Source of the DNA: Trematomus loennbergii
Lineage: Eukaryota; Chordata; Actinopteri; Perciformes; Nototheniidae
NCBI GenBank assembly: GCA_012861695.1
Contig: JAAOOA010000027.1
Location: 945,001 to 1,009,000 of the forward strand
Direction of reading: 5' to 3'
Length of the DNA stretch: 64,000 nt
Positions 1 through 13,553 of the stretch are shown piece after piece; positions within the stretch are counted from its first letter, which is position 1, and each line of letters opens with the position of its first letter. Both the position numbers and the translations under genes were made by a program. Under the pieces are notes generated by a model that worked only from the letters and a program-made list of their open reading frames with translations, was not told the origin of the DNA and did no database searches.

Positions 1-2140
1 ATTTATAATAATTATGTGTTTTAAAACAAATAAAAAGGATCCAAAAATGGGTTTAGGCAACAGATGTGCATGAAGACTGAAGGAACAATGACCTTTCTAA
101 ATGTGGACAACACAACTCTAATGTGTGGAATGCTTTACTGCCAGCACTGTAAAAAGGAATGGAACATCTCTGATCAAACTGTTTTATTATAGAGACAACT
201 TACTCAATTGCAAAGAGACCAAGAACTGCACACATTTAAATATACTCCACAGCTTCTGTAAAAACTGCCACCGACCACAGGTTTACTTTTTTTATGATAA
301 AGTTCTTTGGTCCATTTTTAAAAAGAGCAGAAAGCATTTCACTCTAATTATTGAAGAATATTTCTCAAAGCAGTTAGAATCACTTTTGGAAGTCAAAGGT
401 TAATTTCACTGAAAAACAGACATTATGGGAAGATCCTTACATAGTTTCTAAAGTATTGTCATCCTTTTAATTAAAATAAAAAGAAGTACAATTTAATATT
501 ATTTATTAAGATATCCATTCATACTCTGTATTCATCAAGAGAACTGGACTGGATAAAATAAAAGTTGAAATCATGGGATATTCTCACATTTTCAAATTCA
601 AATTGCTATATTATCTCCATAATGACAAATTGCCAAAGCAATATATGAAATATGAAAATGTCCTCATGCCTCTATACATATACATTTGAAATATATTGTT
701 GTATTTATATACATTTTGAACCAATGTTTACTTTACAAGGAAAACTATTTAATTTAATGAAAATTAACAAACAAATTCAACTGAGAACTTCTTTCCAACC
801 ACGTCCAATTCCTTAACCCCTCAGAGACACATCAAAGAAAAGGACAACAATATTATTTAAAAAACACATTTGCAAATGACTGATTGTCATGTAGGATATA
901 AGCAGTTATAACTAATCAAAGTGTCCTGCAGCTTTCTTTCCTTTCCCCCAGTACCATTCTGTTGTTTTTGTCATTCTCTGATTTACTAAATTGTGTTGTC
1001 TATTAAATAATTTTGGGAAACAAATATTCCAGTATAGGTTAAAATCTTGGGCACTGTGTGACAAAGTGCTGATCTGTCAGAAGTTTCATAAAGTTGGACA
1101 GTAGCTCCATGTCTTCTTATAACAGCCTGTTTCTGTGTTTCTTCGTACCCCAGAACATCCCAACACTATATGACCGTTAGTTCCAGCGTCAGGACTCATC
1201 AGTCTGGAGCTCCTTAGGTTCTGATGTGTCCTTTCCGCCTTTCGCAGTGTTGCTGATCCTTCCTCAGAGATCTGTGAGCAGGAGCGAGGTGTGGGGGGTC
1301 AGCTTTCTGTGCGGGGGGGGGGTCTGTCTAACAAACTGTGTGTCAAAGGCCAACCCATCTTCCTTTAACTCTTTTAGTTCTAACTTCCAAGTGTGATCTT
1401 CAGAATCAGATTTGTTAACAGCAGGTTTAGTGACAGCTGCTCCAATTTAGAATTGAATTTAAAAAACATTTAAGGTACTTACATTTCATGCTAATTCATT
1501 ATTTTACTTCACTACATATTAAACCGAAAATTGGTAGAAGTTTGCTTTAGGTTATTACATGTCAGCTTCAAGTACTTTGCAGGTAAATATTACTTATACA
1601 AGCTAAAAATCAACCAATGAATTATGATACCTATAGAAAGCCATTAAAGTCATCTCCATCTTTAACAGCAGCAAAATGAAAATCATGTACACATTATTGC
1701 ATCAATAATTATAACTCAGTGATATAATTGAATGTATTACAAAAACAGCCATCCTGAAAAGTGAGTTATTTTAGTCTTGGTATTGATCCAAATACTTTTG
1801 TACTATTAAATAAAAAAATATAAGGCAGGACCTTTACTTGTAACAGAGTATTTCTACACTGTTATTACTTCTTAAAAGATCTGAATACTTGTCCACCACT
1901 GCAACATGCAGAACAATCTACAATGATTCTGACCTTATACATTTGAGTTGTTCAGCAGAGAGGAAGCGTGTTGCTGTTCAACACCCCGGCTGATTCTCTT
2001 CTCATTTTCTCTGACTCATGATGTAGATCATCAACCAACAAGTCAGTCCCTAAGCAAGCCTTAATACAGTCTAAAACCAGAACCAAATCTGGAGAGAGAT
2101 TACAGAAATGTGGATGTTTCAAATTGTGGAGTATTATACT
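1..2140. other. gene-free AT-rich sequence
   Basis: No coding exon, RNA gene or clear transposon is visible. A less AT-rich patch at about 1140-1330 contains a short G run (1312-1321) but no open frame of interest. Confidence 0.5.
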
Positions 2141-2252
2141 GTAACCTCATCTGCACTTTATATACTTTTGCTATTTCTGGTTGGGTAAAAACTGCATTTC
2201 GTTGTACTATGTGAAAAAACAATACAGTTAAAACTAATCTATTGATGGTTTA
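2140..2252 (+). mobile_element. LINE 3' tail fragment
   Basis: The sequence CTGCATTTCGTTGTACTATG (2192-2211), followed by an A-rich end, is characteristic of the 3' tails of Rex1/CR1-like LINEs in fish. Only the tail is present and no reverse transcriptase is encoded. Confidence 0.55.
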
Positions 2253-2299
2253 AAAGATGAGTCTACTCAACTAGACTCACACCCGTGTCCTGTCCAAAT

Positions 2300-2570
2300 G
2301 TGTGTGTTGACTGTTATTCTTTATATTTTTACTGTTGTTCCTTCTTTTTATTTATACCTCTGAATGTGTGTGTATATGGGTATGTGTCTGAGTATGAGTA
2401 TGTACAGTATGTGTATATAGAAGTGGGTGTACAGGTGTGTGTATGTAAATATAAATATATGTATTTTTATACATTTGTATTCTTTGGGACGGTGAGAAAC
2501 AGCATTTCAATCTCCCTGTTTGTATCGCACACAGAGAAATGGACAATAAAGTTGACTTTGACTTTGATGG
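2300..2570 (+). mobile_element. LINE 3' tail fragment (AGCATTTCAATCTCCCTG family)
   Basis: This copy ends with AGCATTTCAATCTCCCTG, then ACAATAAAGTTGACTTTGAC and a short simple repeat. The same tail, more diverged, recurs at about 14833-15033. It is a truncated non-LTR element 3' end; the open frames across it on both strands are not genes. Confidence 0.65.
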
Positions 2571-2574
2571 TGCG

Positions 2575-3405
2575 GAGAGCAGGGACACAGCTTCAGAGGT
2601 TTCAGTTGAGCAGGTTGGTATATTAGATTTATATATTTGACAAATGTGAACACTTCTGTGCCTAACACGTTCAGGGGGTGATGTCATGTGCCCGTGTGGT
2701 GCCATATGAGTGAATACACAAAAATACTAATACAAAAAAATAGCATAAGAAGAGTTGGAGATACTGCAAGCATGGAGAAGCCACATCTGTGGGATTAGAC
2801 TTTAGCCAATCAGGGACATTTAAGTTTTAATCATCAAAAGGATCAAAATAAAATATTGTAGAAGTTTTGAGAAAATAGAGACGAACAATCCTATCTTGGA
2901 CTACACAGGGAGCGTTACAAAATGATACTCTCAACACTCCATAGTATCACCCGACACGGTTTAACCGCAGACAATGACTCAATAGTGTCCATAAAGTCCG
3001 AAACAATATAACCAGTAATTACATTTTTACATGTACATCTACTTTACAGTGCTACATACTTTTGTGTTTTTCCCCAAAAAAAATCATGTGTGGAGGAGAA
3101 CCGGAGAAAAGGGTTATACAGCAAGTGGAATCAGTTAAAAACAGTGACTTTATTTTAAACATTTTATTATTTATTTATATTTATTATTTACTTTGAAGAA
3201 TACTATGCTCATTGAGTCATCAGTGAAAGTACATTTGTGAAATTGAACATGTTTTAAACAACCCTCCCGTGTGCTGCATGTTCCCGGCTGGGGTTAGTTA
3301 CCAGATCGGACTTTCTTCCTTTCCAATAAATATTGTGAACGGTCTGTTTTATGTAATCATCGTTCAAAGTTGGAAAAATTAGCACAAATATGTTGGTCTG
3401 CACCG
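2575..3405. other. gene-free stretch
   Basis: Mostly AT-rich unique sequence. No exon, hairpin RNA or clear repeat boundary was recognised. Confidence 0.4.
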
Positions 3406-3409
3406 AAAC

Positions 3410-3550
3410 AATGAAAAAAGTGATAGGTTGACTTTGATTAAATGTAGTATGTCAACAGATTTCCCATAACTGTATTAGGTTAGTTGAAGCAATACAATTA
3501 ACTTGAAACTAATATATTTTATTTGAACTTAAAATGATTGCTTTCAACTA
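3410..3550. mobile_element. palindromic MITE (GTTGACTTTAATTAAATG family), copy 1, truncated
   Basis: Shares GGTTGACTTTGATTAAATG, ATGTCAACAGATTTC, AACTGTATTAGGTTAGTTGA and TTGCTTTCAACTAA with copies at 6.4, 22.7, 38.6 and 60.8 kb. The right-hand inverted terminus is missing. Confidence 0.7.
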
Positions 3551-3815
3551 ATCGCATCGCCCACAAGTACAAATATGCAACATGCTAATTTAAATAAATG
3601 AAAAGTCTATCTACCAATCCACCAATCAGAGCATCAGAGGTCTGATCCCACCTCTGAGGTCACAAATCAATTGTCCTTGGTCCCAAGTGTCCATTCTCCC
3701 AAATACTGTTATTTTGTAATGAGCCGTGTTCATGTTCATCGCTGTGAATATATCTCGGCACAGCCCTCCAATTTAAAATATAACACAGGTGGATTTTCCA
3801 CCTGGGATGTTTATT

Positions 3816-4086
<271 letters not shown>

Positions 4087-4889
4087 AGCGGTGGCTCTGA
4101 ATATATTTTGCACATCTCGGCACAGCCCTCCAATTGCAACAACATTGCAAAAGGCTAGAGGACAGAGGATGAGTTCATTCATGAGTGTAGACATGATACA
4201 GTACAAGCATCATGATTTCATAATACATTTAAATATGATCCCAAATACAAAACCTTACATAATAAAAAGCAACAAAATGTGAATATCAACACATTTATGA
4301 GCAAGTTAATTATTCATATGACGATCAGGGTTTGTTAACGATAAATGGATATTTTCTAAACTGTTATATTTTACAGAATGTTCTTATCCTCAACATGAGT
4401 TTTAATTTGTTAACACTAAATGCAATCTCAGAGTCAAATCACATAATTGTGTCAATAGATGTGACAGTTGAAAACACTTGAAATCAAGGATTAGAGATGA
4501 CATCACCAAATATAACAGTGACATGAACCGTTTCAACTCACAGATTTTTCAAATAATCTGATATGAAGACAAATGAGCACAGGTTTTTGTTTTTAACATT
4601 TTACTTTTAATTATGTATATGCAATGTCTATTAATTGTATATAAGGCTGATGCTGTACACCTGTGTATTTCTGACAATACTTTGGTTCTTGTTCATTGAC
4701 TATCATTTCAAATCAGATCATTTAAGTGGAAGGCATTTAGAAAGTGCCTTAGTTGGTTTGATCCACATCTCAAATAAACATATTACATACAAAATATGTA
4801 ACAATTTGAAAGGGAAATGTAACTGATGCAACAGTATATACAATTGAATAATCATGACGCTGATTAAGCTATACTGGAGGCAGAGAGAA

Positions 4890-5122
4890 CATTTTGGCGC
4901 AGTGGGTGATCATCAGATCAAGGGGCGTTGGTGAACCCCAGTTCGAAACCCGCCTCGGCCGCCACTGCGTCAGGCCGCTGTGTCCTTGGGCAAGACACTT
5001 CACCTGAATTTGCTCCTGTGGGTAATGTCCACAGTAATGACTCTTACATGTCTAATATGTGTAATGTGTAATTGTAAAGCGCTTTGAGCACCTGCAAAAG
5101 CTCTCTAATAAAAAATGTGATG

Positions 5123-5152
<30 letters not shown>
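4890..5152 (+). mobile_element. tRNA-derived SINE (V-SINE-like)
   Basis: The head contains a box B-like AGTTCGAAACCCGCC (4940-4954), so it is tRNA-derived. The middle contains TGTCCTTGGGCAAGACACTT (4981-5000), the widespread conserved core of fish V-SINE-type elements. The 3' end has AAGCGCTTTGAGCACCTG and an ATT-repeat tail (5126-5152). It is not a functional tRNA: there is no cloverleaf and the element continues into the SINE body. Confidence 0.8.
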
Positions 5153-5154
<2 letters not shown>

Positions 5155-5155
<1 letters not shown>

Positions 5156-6340
5156 AATGTATAACACCACATATAGGAAAAACAATGTGTTGATCAAAGT
5201 CAGTGCTTCACAATGCCAGCATGAAGAATTAAACATGTAAGTGTTAAAAATCATGTATAATGTAAAATAAGAAAAACCTTTATTGATCCCCTCAGGGAAA
5301 TTCATGTGTTTAGGCATCAACAGGAATACGATTGAAACACAGGATAGCATAACACAAGGATAAATAACTATACAAATACAAACAAAGTTACAGGTTATAA
5401 TGAAATATCAACAATAATATAATGAAGTAAGCTGTAAAAATACGAGTTTTTTTGTTGGTACATACAATGATACATAATCACGGTATCTAACAGCCTCTCA
5501 GTAATATAACTGAATTAGCTCTGCGATTCATTTGAAAGGAATTGGTGGCTACACTGTAAATAAGTGTGTATGAATGTGTTTGATAGGGTTTCATATTCTG
5601 TGCGTGGAGGAAAGAGAGAGATGGAGTGTTTAGCTCTCTTTCTCCATCTAGTGGTCATCTTAATGAACTACATCTCCAGTATCAATCAGAATCAGAAATC
5701 CTTCATTTGTCCAGCAATGGGAACATTTAAAGGACAGCAGATAAAGCGAGGAATATGTTTTGAAAATGGCTAACTGCACACGTTTTTAATAACACAATAA
5801 ACGTGGAAACAGCAGAACTATTTCAGAATCAGAATCAGGTTTATAGCAATAGGTTTACACATTCGAGGAATTTGCCTTGGTGTACATGGCGCATACATAA
5901 ACACAGTCAAAGAAGATACATTGTAAGATAGAACCATAAACTAAAATAAAGTAAGTAAGTAAAATATAGATTAATATTAACATCAAAATATAGAGCCCAA
6001 ATAACTATATACAGTCTAGAATTACAACATACTGAATGAAATAGAATCAAAATTACATTTGTGCAGTATTGTCATGACAAGTGTAAAGTTTGTGCAGATA
6101 TTAAGAAGTAACTTTGTGTATTAACAGTATTGAAATGAACAAGATATTGTGGGTATAGTGTGAATTAATGTAATGTATAGTGTCTGGGGCTTAGGGTAAG
6201 GGTTATGCTATATGTAGGATGCTTTGGGATCATTCTAATAGCTAGTACCTTGAGTATAATAACAATACAATAACACATTTAACAATGCTGTGGTTTTAAT
6301 ATAATGTACAGAACATCACAGCATAACCAATCATATTGAA
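5155..6340. other. AT-rich sequence with LINE-tail fragments, no gene
   Basis: Two inverted LINE-tail remnants are visible: CCTTTATTGATCCCCTCAGG at 5277-5296, and AGAATCAGAATCAGG at 5824-5838 followed by GAGGAATTTGCCTTGG. The remainder is AT-rich and not recognised. Confidence 0.5.
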
Positions 6341-6344
6341 CAAC

Positions 6345-6548
6345 TTCAACGTTGACTTTAATTAAATGTATTATGTCAACACATTTCACATAACTGTTTT
6401 AGGTTAGTTGAAAGCATTAATATTAAGTTGAACCTAATGTTTTTTTATCTAAACGTAATATTATTGCTTTCAAATAACCTAATAAAGTTATAGGAAATCT
6501 GTTGACACATTACATTTAATCAATTTCAACGTTTCAGTTTTTCAGTGC
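6345..6548. mobile_element. palindromic MITE, copy 2
   Basis: Left arm AACGTTGACTTTAATTAAATG is mirrored by a right arm ending ATTTCAACGTTTCAGTTTTT. The internal arms GGTTAGTTGAAAGCA and TTGCTTTCAAATAACCTAAT also pair, so the whole element is a long imperfect palindrome with no coding capacity. Confidence 0.8.
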
Positions 6549-6549
6549 A

Positions 6550-8910
6550 TTTGATATAGAATGAGTGATTATAAGCTTGTATTTTAATGTACACTATGAG
6601 TCAAATGACCAAATCACTTACATGCAGCAACTGTGCAATAGGTAGGATAACATGGCATATAAAGACATCATGAAAAGAATACCATCCAGGTCCTGCAGTC
6701 TCTCGGTCCAAGTATAGAACGACTCTCTCCTTCTCTGATGATAAACAGAAAGCTTGGTCTCTTTCTCTGAAGGTCTGGTATCAAAAGCCAACGACTACTG
6801 TATCAGTTAATGGCTGGGCCTTCCTCAATGGTTTTTCAACATGGTACTGTTTGAAAAAAAAAACGTAAGCTTCAGTTAGGAAATCTTAAGCTACACACAG
6901 GAGAAGACGGGGCTTGTGTTTGAGCTGAGACACACACCTGATCTGCCCAAAACCACAAGACCCAAACTAACACAAAAATACAAGTGGAAGACAACGAAGA
7001 CCTAGACCGGGTCATTAATCCTGCAGCGCCCCTTTGGGATGGAACAACCTCCAGGATGTGGTGTGTGATTTCTGAAGTGATGAAGATCGGTGGAGCTATC
7101 AAATCAGGGCTAAGACGAAACCTCCTGGAAGGCTTATCAGGATGCATTCAAAACCCTTATTCAAAATAAATAAAGTGTTACTGTTACAGCGCAACAACAA
7201 ACTACAATGTGTACAACAAGATATTTTTATAAAAAAGACTGGAGAGGAGGATGTGACAATAAATTATTACATACCCAAAATTCTTCTAAACATGCTGTGC
7301 TGTTCCCATTCCAAAACTCTTGTGATGATGATGATGATGATTTACCATGTAGTAGAGCGGTGCAGTGATGACACATTTTTGTAGGCCGACCCAGAGGTAA
7401 GCAAGGATTTAAATCCAATCGCCAGAAGTAAAAGCTAACGTTTGGCTAAACAAACGACATCACGGTCACATGACCATTCATTACTAAAGGCGGCTAATAT
7501 TCCACATGATGACAACAATTGTTGGCAACCTCTGATTTTATGACACAAAGAAGCTTTGGACATTCACCAGTGCATTGTTTACTGATGTATTTTATGTCTG
7601 TTAACCACAGACCTTATTTCTGGCTTCTCAAAAACACGTTAAAGTTTTTAAAAATCGACACAAGCGAACCGGTGCTGTTTGTTGAAATGAGTGAGCTAAA
7701 ATGCTAACTGATTTCCAGGTTTTAAGACTCATTCCTGCAATACTCTACTTGGTGGATTCAATCTTTCTGTGACCTTTGGTGATCTTCTGACTTCTTCTGA
7801 AGACAATATTGAAATGTGTCCACTACACTGCTCTGGCTGCCATCTTGTCTCCGCTGCAGGAGGACACAGCGAGGGACACCAGGCTGCACTTTGGATCATC
7901 CTCAAGGTCAAATGAGACTTATTTGGGGGGGCTGTGGTGTTCCTGATTTTATGGAGCTCAGAATAAAACCCTGATCGCTGTGGCTCTTCTATCTGCTTCT
8001 GCTCTTCTTCTCGCTCGTTCTTCACAGAAAGACGCTTTTATGGAGCTGCAGCCGGCTGACGGGCAGCGAGCGTGTGTTCAGGAGACTTTAATTGTCTGTC
8101 GTGGTAATAAAAGAGCCGGTGAAATACACAACCGTAAAAGATGTGCAGGCCCCAGCCTGATGCATCCTGGGATACGGAAAAAAGGAAAATACCAGGTTAG
8201 GGGATGATGGTGACCAGATCAGATTAAGAGCCTCTCACCTTAACATTTCAATGACTGGATGCAGTTTGAAAATGGCTTTAAATGAAAGCTATCAATCAGG
8301 TTGTTCAATAAAAGGTGACCATGTACAGCTGATGATGTCATCATCATAACTTATTTTATTTGTATTTATTGATTTATTTAATTATTTATTGATTTTTATC
8401 TTTACATTTTTTTTATATTTTTTATGTGGATTCTGCTTGAGGTAAAACAAATAATAAACAGTTGCTGAAATAAAAAGTTTTAAAAATATACAAATTCATC
8501 AATACAAATATATTTATAAATAAATAAAAAAGATTTATAATTTTAGAAATAGCTTTAAAAAAGGTTGTAATCTATTGAAATATGCCATTATAAGATTGAA
8601 AATGTGATAAAAAATGATCAATTTAGTGCAAATGAAACATTATATTTGAAACATGCTGGATTCATATATTTCATGTTCACAGTTGAGTTTTTCTTCGTTT
8701 GAATCTTCTTTGTTTATCATGTTGTTTTTCTGTACACAATCTATTGCATGTTTGTCCAGGCTTTTGGGTTTTATAAATAAAGCGCATTATCAATGAAGGA
8801 TTGATGGAAAAAGTCATGCAAACACAATATACACCATTTACTCATTGAAATGTACTCATTACAGTACCATTGCATAATGAGCAGTATTACACTGATAATG
8901 AAGTTCTGTT
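6550..8910. other. gene-free stretch with a degraded dispersed repeat
   Basis: Positions about 7555-7745 share blocks (GACATTCACCAGTG, TATTTTATGT, AAAATGCTAACT, GACTCATTCCTGCAA) with 57690-57885, marking an old dispersed repeat. A short ATG-triplet run lies at 7322-7341. Nothing else is recognisable. An AT-rich segment occupies about 8340-8620. Confidence 0.45.
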
Positions 8911-8915
8911 TAACT

Positions 8916-9492
8916 CACATGTGTCAAACTCAAGGCACGGGGGCCAAATCAGGCCCTTGGTGGATTTAATTTCGGCCCGCAGGATAATCTCTAATTACTA
9001 TTAGATCTGGTATATTGCACGCACCTTCACTCCATCCTGAGGAGTTCCTCAGCTCAGAGCCTGAGCCCAAACATTGATGAACTTGCACCCAAGATGAGAT
9101 GCCAAGTATCTGGCTTGAACTAGCATCACAGAGCAGCACACTGAGTTTAATGGATGTTTCCTTCTGCACTTTGTTTCTTGAGACAACAGGGCATGTTTTT
9201 TTTTTTTTGAGGGAAATTGTTTTGTTGAAGCTGTTGTTGGCCTGTGGAAAAATGTGATCATAAGAAATGACTCTGGAAAAGATGGATAGAGCCATAAGAA
9301 ATGAATGCAACTGATTATTTAATGTTTAATGTTGTTTTATAGGCAATAATTTAAGCTTTGTTAGTCCCAGGTTTAATATGTGCAATAAGTTCATTTCAAT
9401 ACGTTTTGCAATAAACATTGAACCAGTCCGGCCCTCGACTAGTACCGGTTTTTTAATTTTGGCCCACTGTGTATTTGAGTTTGACACCCCTG
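8916..9492. mobile_element. non-autonomous hAT-type element (TGTCAAACTCA termini)
   Basis: The left end CACATGTGTCAAACTCAAGG and the right end TTTGAGTTTGACACCCCTG are inverted repeats resembling the common CAGGGGTGTCAAACTCA hAT termini. The ends contain the typical GGGGGCCAAATCAGGCCC and CCAGTCCGGCCCTCGACTAG blocks. No transposase frame is present, and no convincing target duplication is seen. Confidence 0.72.
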
Positions 9493-9559
9493 GAATAGTC
9501 CTGTTTTTTTTCTTTGTAACACAGTGCCACCTCCTGGTCATAATGAGGCACTACAGGAG

Positions 9560-11054
9560 CACTTCAGTTCGAAGTAAGGCGGGTTTATTTATATAGCACA
9601 TTACAAAGGTAGGCAATTCAAACAAATTGTAAATAATACAAACCCAAAGAAAAAGCTTTACTGACCAACTACATGCTTAAAATCTACAAAACTGCATTTT
9701 TAATCCAAGGTTAAATTATAGACCCTCAAATGGCAAATTGATCACTATATTTACTGAATAAAATACAAAAGAAAAAACGTTGTAATCTACAACATTAGAG
9801 TTTAATTGCTTCAGTCACAAATCTGAGAGCACTACTCATTTTGTTGGCATGGTCTGTTATGCTTTAAGCTGAAGGTGAGGTTATTGGAAGTGGATCGGGC
9901 AATATTAAGGACCCCAAATAAAAATAAAACACACTAACGTAATATTTTGAGGAATAAAAGGTTCCAACAGTATTCTCCTGACATTTGATACTGTGGGAAC
10001 TAAATAAGGATTTTAATCATTATTTGTCTTCTTTGTGAGCCAAAGGGATTTTGAATCAAAATAATACACTTATGCAAATGTCACTGCAGGATTCTTTTTC
10101 CAGTTTTTATCATGGTTTGAGTGTCATCAATTTGTTTAAGATGCGAGCTAATTCAGATAACATTTGAAAGATATAAACCCTGTTTTAGCTATTAAAACAT
10201 GTCCTCAAATATATTAGATTAGCTTTCATTTATTGATCCTAAATTAGGAAAATAAATGGTAGCAGCATGTTTACCAGGCATTGCACATGAGTACAATATA
10301 AGTCAAATAAAAACATACACAGTAAATGTATTCATAGCAACAGTAGAAAGATAAGTAGCAAGAGTATTTTTAGAAAACACCTCATTAAATATTACACAAA
10401 TAAGAATACCCTGTAATGGACTAACTCACCACAAAAAGATATATAAAAACATAGTATACCTTATACATTGATAATCCAAGTGTGCAGTATTCTTCAACTC
10501 TTACTGTCATTTAACATTTCAACCTGCATCAAGTGGAAGTGCGACATCAAATCTGTTCTCAGATCTCATGACTGATCTAAATATTTCTCCCTCACATTCC
10601 TGAGAGTATCACAGAGGAGACAGATGTGGCCGAGCAGAAGATATCTGCTGTTGTGACTGCCAGATGTTCAGAAGCTGACATCTGGCTGTGGTCGAAAGAA
10701 GCTTCCAACAGCTTCCCAACATGTGACGAATGACAGAGCAAACAGGATGCACTCTGATATCTATCTGGACAAAAGATGCAACTCTGCCCTGTTTGGTTTA
10801 ATGTTACAGAATGTATTTGAGTTCATTTGGATATATTCGAATTAACCACTGGTTGAAAGCAACTAACTTAGTTACAATTCCTGTGATGCTTTTGTTCATT
10901 GTATTTCCATTTAATGTTACTTTGGGTCTTATTTTTAACTTACCGCAAAGTATTTGACAAAGTGATGGATTTGTATGATTCATTTCATTGATACAACTAA
11001 TATGTGATGCTTGAATTAGATGTGTACACCTATTATCATGAGACACCAATTGAC
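9560..11054. other. gene-free stretch with LINE/SINE tail fragments
   Basis: GTTTATTTATATAGCACATT at 9584-9603 resembles an inverted SINE/LINE tail. An inverted LINE tail-like segment (CATTTATTGATCCTAAATTAGG) begins at about 10228. The rest is unrecognised. Confidence 0.4.
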
Positions 11055-11058
11055 TTAA

Positions 11059-11513
11059 AGTGGACCTATCATGCTATATTTGAATAATATAGTATAGGAC
11101 CATACCTATAAAAGGCATATTTATACTTTTTTTTTTTCAAAATACCAAACAGATCATGCATTTTAGCCATGCCTCATTTTGCTCAATTTGACATTTTTTA
11201 GCTCTGTTTTTGCAAGGGCTGATTCTGTGAGAACAGCACCACCTACAGGCCTGGCATATGTACTACAGCGTCTCCAGCGCTTTCGAACGGCAATGGCCGT
11301 GGCTGTCTCCTCCTGATTGGTGGAGTTGGCCCAATAGCCATAGCGCCACTGTCCTGACGTCAGGACAGTGTTCAAATCTGGATCAGTTTTTATCAGATCC
11401 GTTGCAGCCCCTTTTTTAGAGATTTGGGTATGGAGGAAAATAGAGAGGGTTGTGTTTTCTGACACTTGGTGAGTTCCCTGGAACACCGGGACACATATTC
11501 ATGTATAAAGATA
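11059..11513. mobile_element. TTAA-flanked MITE family A, copy 1 (right end lost)
   Basis: Begins after TTAA (11055-11058) with AGTGGACCTATCATGC. It is the reverse complement of the full copy at 27278-27767, including the internal palindrome TCCTGACGTCAGGA. The far end stops after CGGGACACATATTCATGTAT, and another TTAA element begins 25 bp further on. Confidence 0.8.
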
Positions 11514-11537
11514 TATAAGATAAGTCACAATAATTAA

Positions 11538-12546
11538 AGGTAGGGTATGTAATTTTGGAGAAACCAGCTCGAGTCCGCTCGAATTTGAAAATACACAACC
11601 GGAAAAAATCTGCCCCTTCCTTCAGACTTCCTTACAGAGCCCCTCCCCCAACACACATGAACGCGCACATGACCAATGAGGGCACGAGATAAGTTTGTGC
11701 ACAGATGGAAGGCTGACAGGCAGGTAGGCCATCCAGTTATTTTAGCCGGGCCGGCTCAGATGATTAGTCGTACTTTTTACAGTACTACGGCTTCCACAGA
11801 TGACATTTTTTCATGGATTTATTGTATTTATTGTTAAAGCCTGTTAAGCCCCAAAGACCCCGTCGGCGGGTCCTTTTTTTTTCCACAAATTAAATTAAAA
11901 AAAAAACATATATATATATATTTTTTTATTTAATCTTTTAATTTTATTTGTTTTCTTTGGATGGAATGAATACCTATGGTGATAATTAAATGTAATACAC
12001 AATTTTTATAGTCTGGTACCTGAAAAAGGTCAAATGGCACTGATGGAACCAGATGTACCCAAATGTGCCCAAAGCTTATTCCGCCTGGACTTTTTTTGCT
12101 AAACCTCTCTAAAAAGGTCAAATGTCACTTGTTTTGCCTCAATCTTGTTACAGGGTACTTATTATATGTTATACTTTGGATTCCTACAGCTTTTAGTCTA
12201 CCATCCCATCATTCAAGGGTGGTTTTCACTCTAAGTAATGTTTTTTCTTTAGGCGGAGGTAAGAATTTACCTTTTTTTACTATGTTCCATCTGAATTTAC
12301 TCTGACTGAGAAAGATCTATATTGATTCTGACACTTCTACATCCAACTCACAGATGTAACCTTGCTTTGATAAAAGAAATTATTCATATAACCCTTTTAG
12401 AAGTTAAGTTGTAGTCATTTGTTTTGGGCATGCCATTTTCGAGCCTGAAACCTGAAAAACAGGTATATTCATTGCTATCTGGATGTTAAAAGAATTCCAT
12501 GGAATATAACAAAAAGTGTTTCTGAAATAAATTACATACCCCACCT
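11538..12546. mobile_element. TTAA-flanked MITE family B, copy 1, interrupted by element C
   Basis: TTAA at 11534-11537 and 12547-12550 bracket termini AGGTAGGGTATGTAA and TTACATACCCCACCT. The order of internal blocks matches intact 380-bp copies at 30.7 and 58.3 kb. About 620 bp of unrelated sequence separates the TTGTTAAAG block from TATTCATTGCTATC. Confidence 0.8.
11843..12463. mobile_element. repeat family C (TTAAGCCCCAA), copy 1, nested in B
   Basis: Starts TTAAGCCCCAAAGACCCC and ends with GAGCCTGAAACCTGAAAAAC. It aligns in reverse with 59239-59711. Shared blocks include AGCTTTTAGTCTACCATCCC and TCAAGGGTGGTTTTCACT. No protein domain was recognised. Confidence 0.65.
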
Positions 12547-12814
12547 TTAAGTTAGGTTTTCTATGGAACAGAACATGTATTATTCAATACAGGTGCTTCT
12601 GTCAGTAGGTGCACTTCTTTGATGTGAGTTAAGTTTGATGAAAAGCATATCAAACGGCGTGAGCTGCTCATGTTGGCAGATACATGAAGATGATCTCATT
12701 AGTCTCTATGTTTGACTGACCTGCAGTGTCTCTAAACAAGGGCTTTGATAAGGCTTTCTTTATTCAGGCTGTGTGAACGGTGGCTCTGCAACCTTCCTTT
12801 GGTTCATATTATTC

Positions 12815-12982
12815 CATTTATCATATGGCAATACTTATGTTGTGTATAATGTTGTATAATGTTTTTATCATTTTTATGCTGTAACATTTGTATTTTGTTT
12901 TTGTCTTTGCTTTGTACAGCCCTTTGAGGCATTCTTTGTGATTTGGGTCTATAATACATTTTGATTTGATTTGATTCAATGG
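12815..12982 (+). mobile_element. LINE/SINE-type 3' tail fragment
   Basis: TTTGTACAGCCCTTTGAGGC (12911-12930), followed by a TTTGATTTGATTTGATT tail, matches the general 3' end of L2/RTE-type fish retroelements. Confidence 0.5.
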
Positions 12983-13059
12983 ATATGGAGGATTCAGATT
13001 AATTCCTCTTGAATCGTGACCCACGTGTTCACACATGTTCACAGCGAACTGTCACCTCT

Positions 13060-13165
13060 CGCAGTAACAGTCTCCATTCTTGGTCCGTTCTGGGACTTGA
13101 ACCGGCGACCCTCCGGTTGCCATGACAAGTCCCTACAGACTGAGATCCAACAGTGAAATTACATT
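13060..13165 (-). mobile_element. tRNA-derived SINE head fragment
   Basis: Read on the minus strand, GGTTCAAGTCCCAGAACGG provides a box B-like motif. It follows a segment (TCTCAGTCTGTAGGGACTTG, minus strand) typical of fish SINE heads. It is short and degenerate, not a tRNA gene. Confidence 0.5.
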
Positions 13166-13421
13166 TAATCCAATTGGACCTCGACCTTCAGATCTGCAAG
13201 GTCACAGAGGGATGCGTGTCTGCGCCTGTAAGAAATGCAAATCCAGCTCCATAAATATGTTTTAATTCTTCTAATGCACGCACTGGACCGATTTAATGAA
13301 AAAGGCCTCAATTCCCCGAGACTGGTTTTATGGAAAACAAGTCCTGAAGGCATGGGAGGGAGAGGGAGATTACAATCTGTGTTGACATGGATTCTTTTTC
13401 TTCTTCACCATTCCTCCCAGT

Positions 13422-13553
<132 letters not shown>

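Noticed and set aside
4935..4960. tRNA gene suggested by a box B-like motif
   Set aside because: No cloverleaf or anticodon arm fits, and the sequence continues into a SINE body with an ATT tail. The motifs near 13.1, 37.8 and 58.1 kb are rejected for the same reason.
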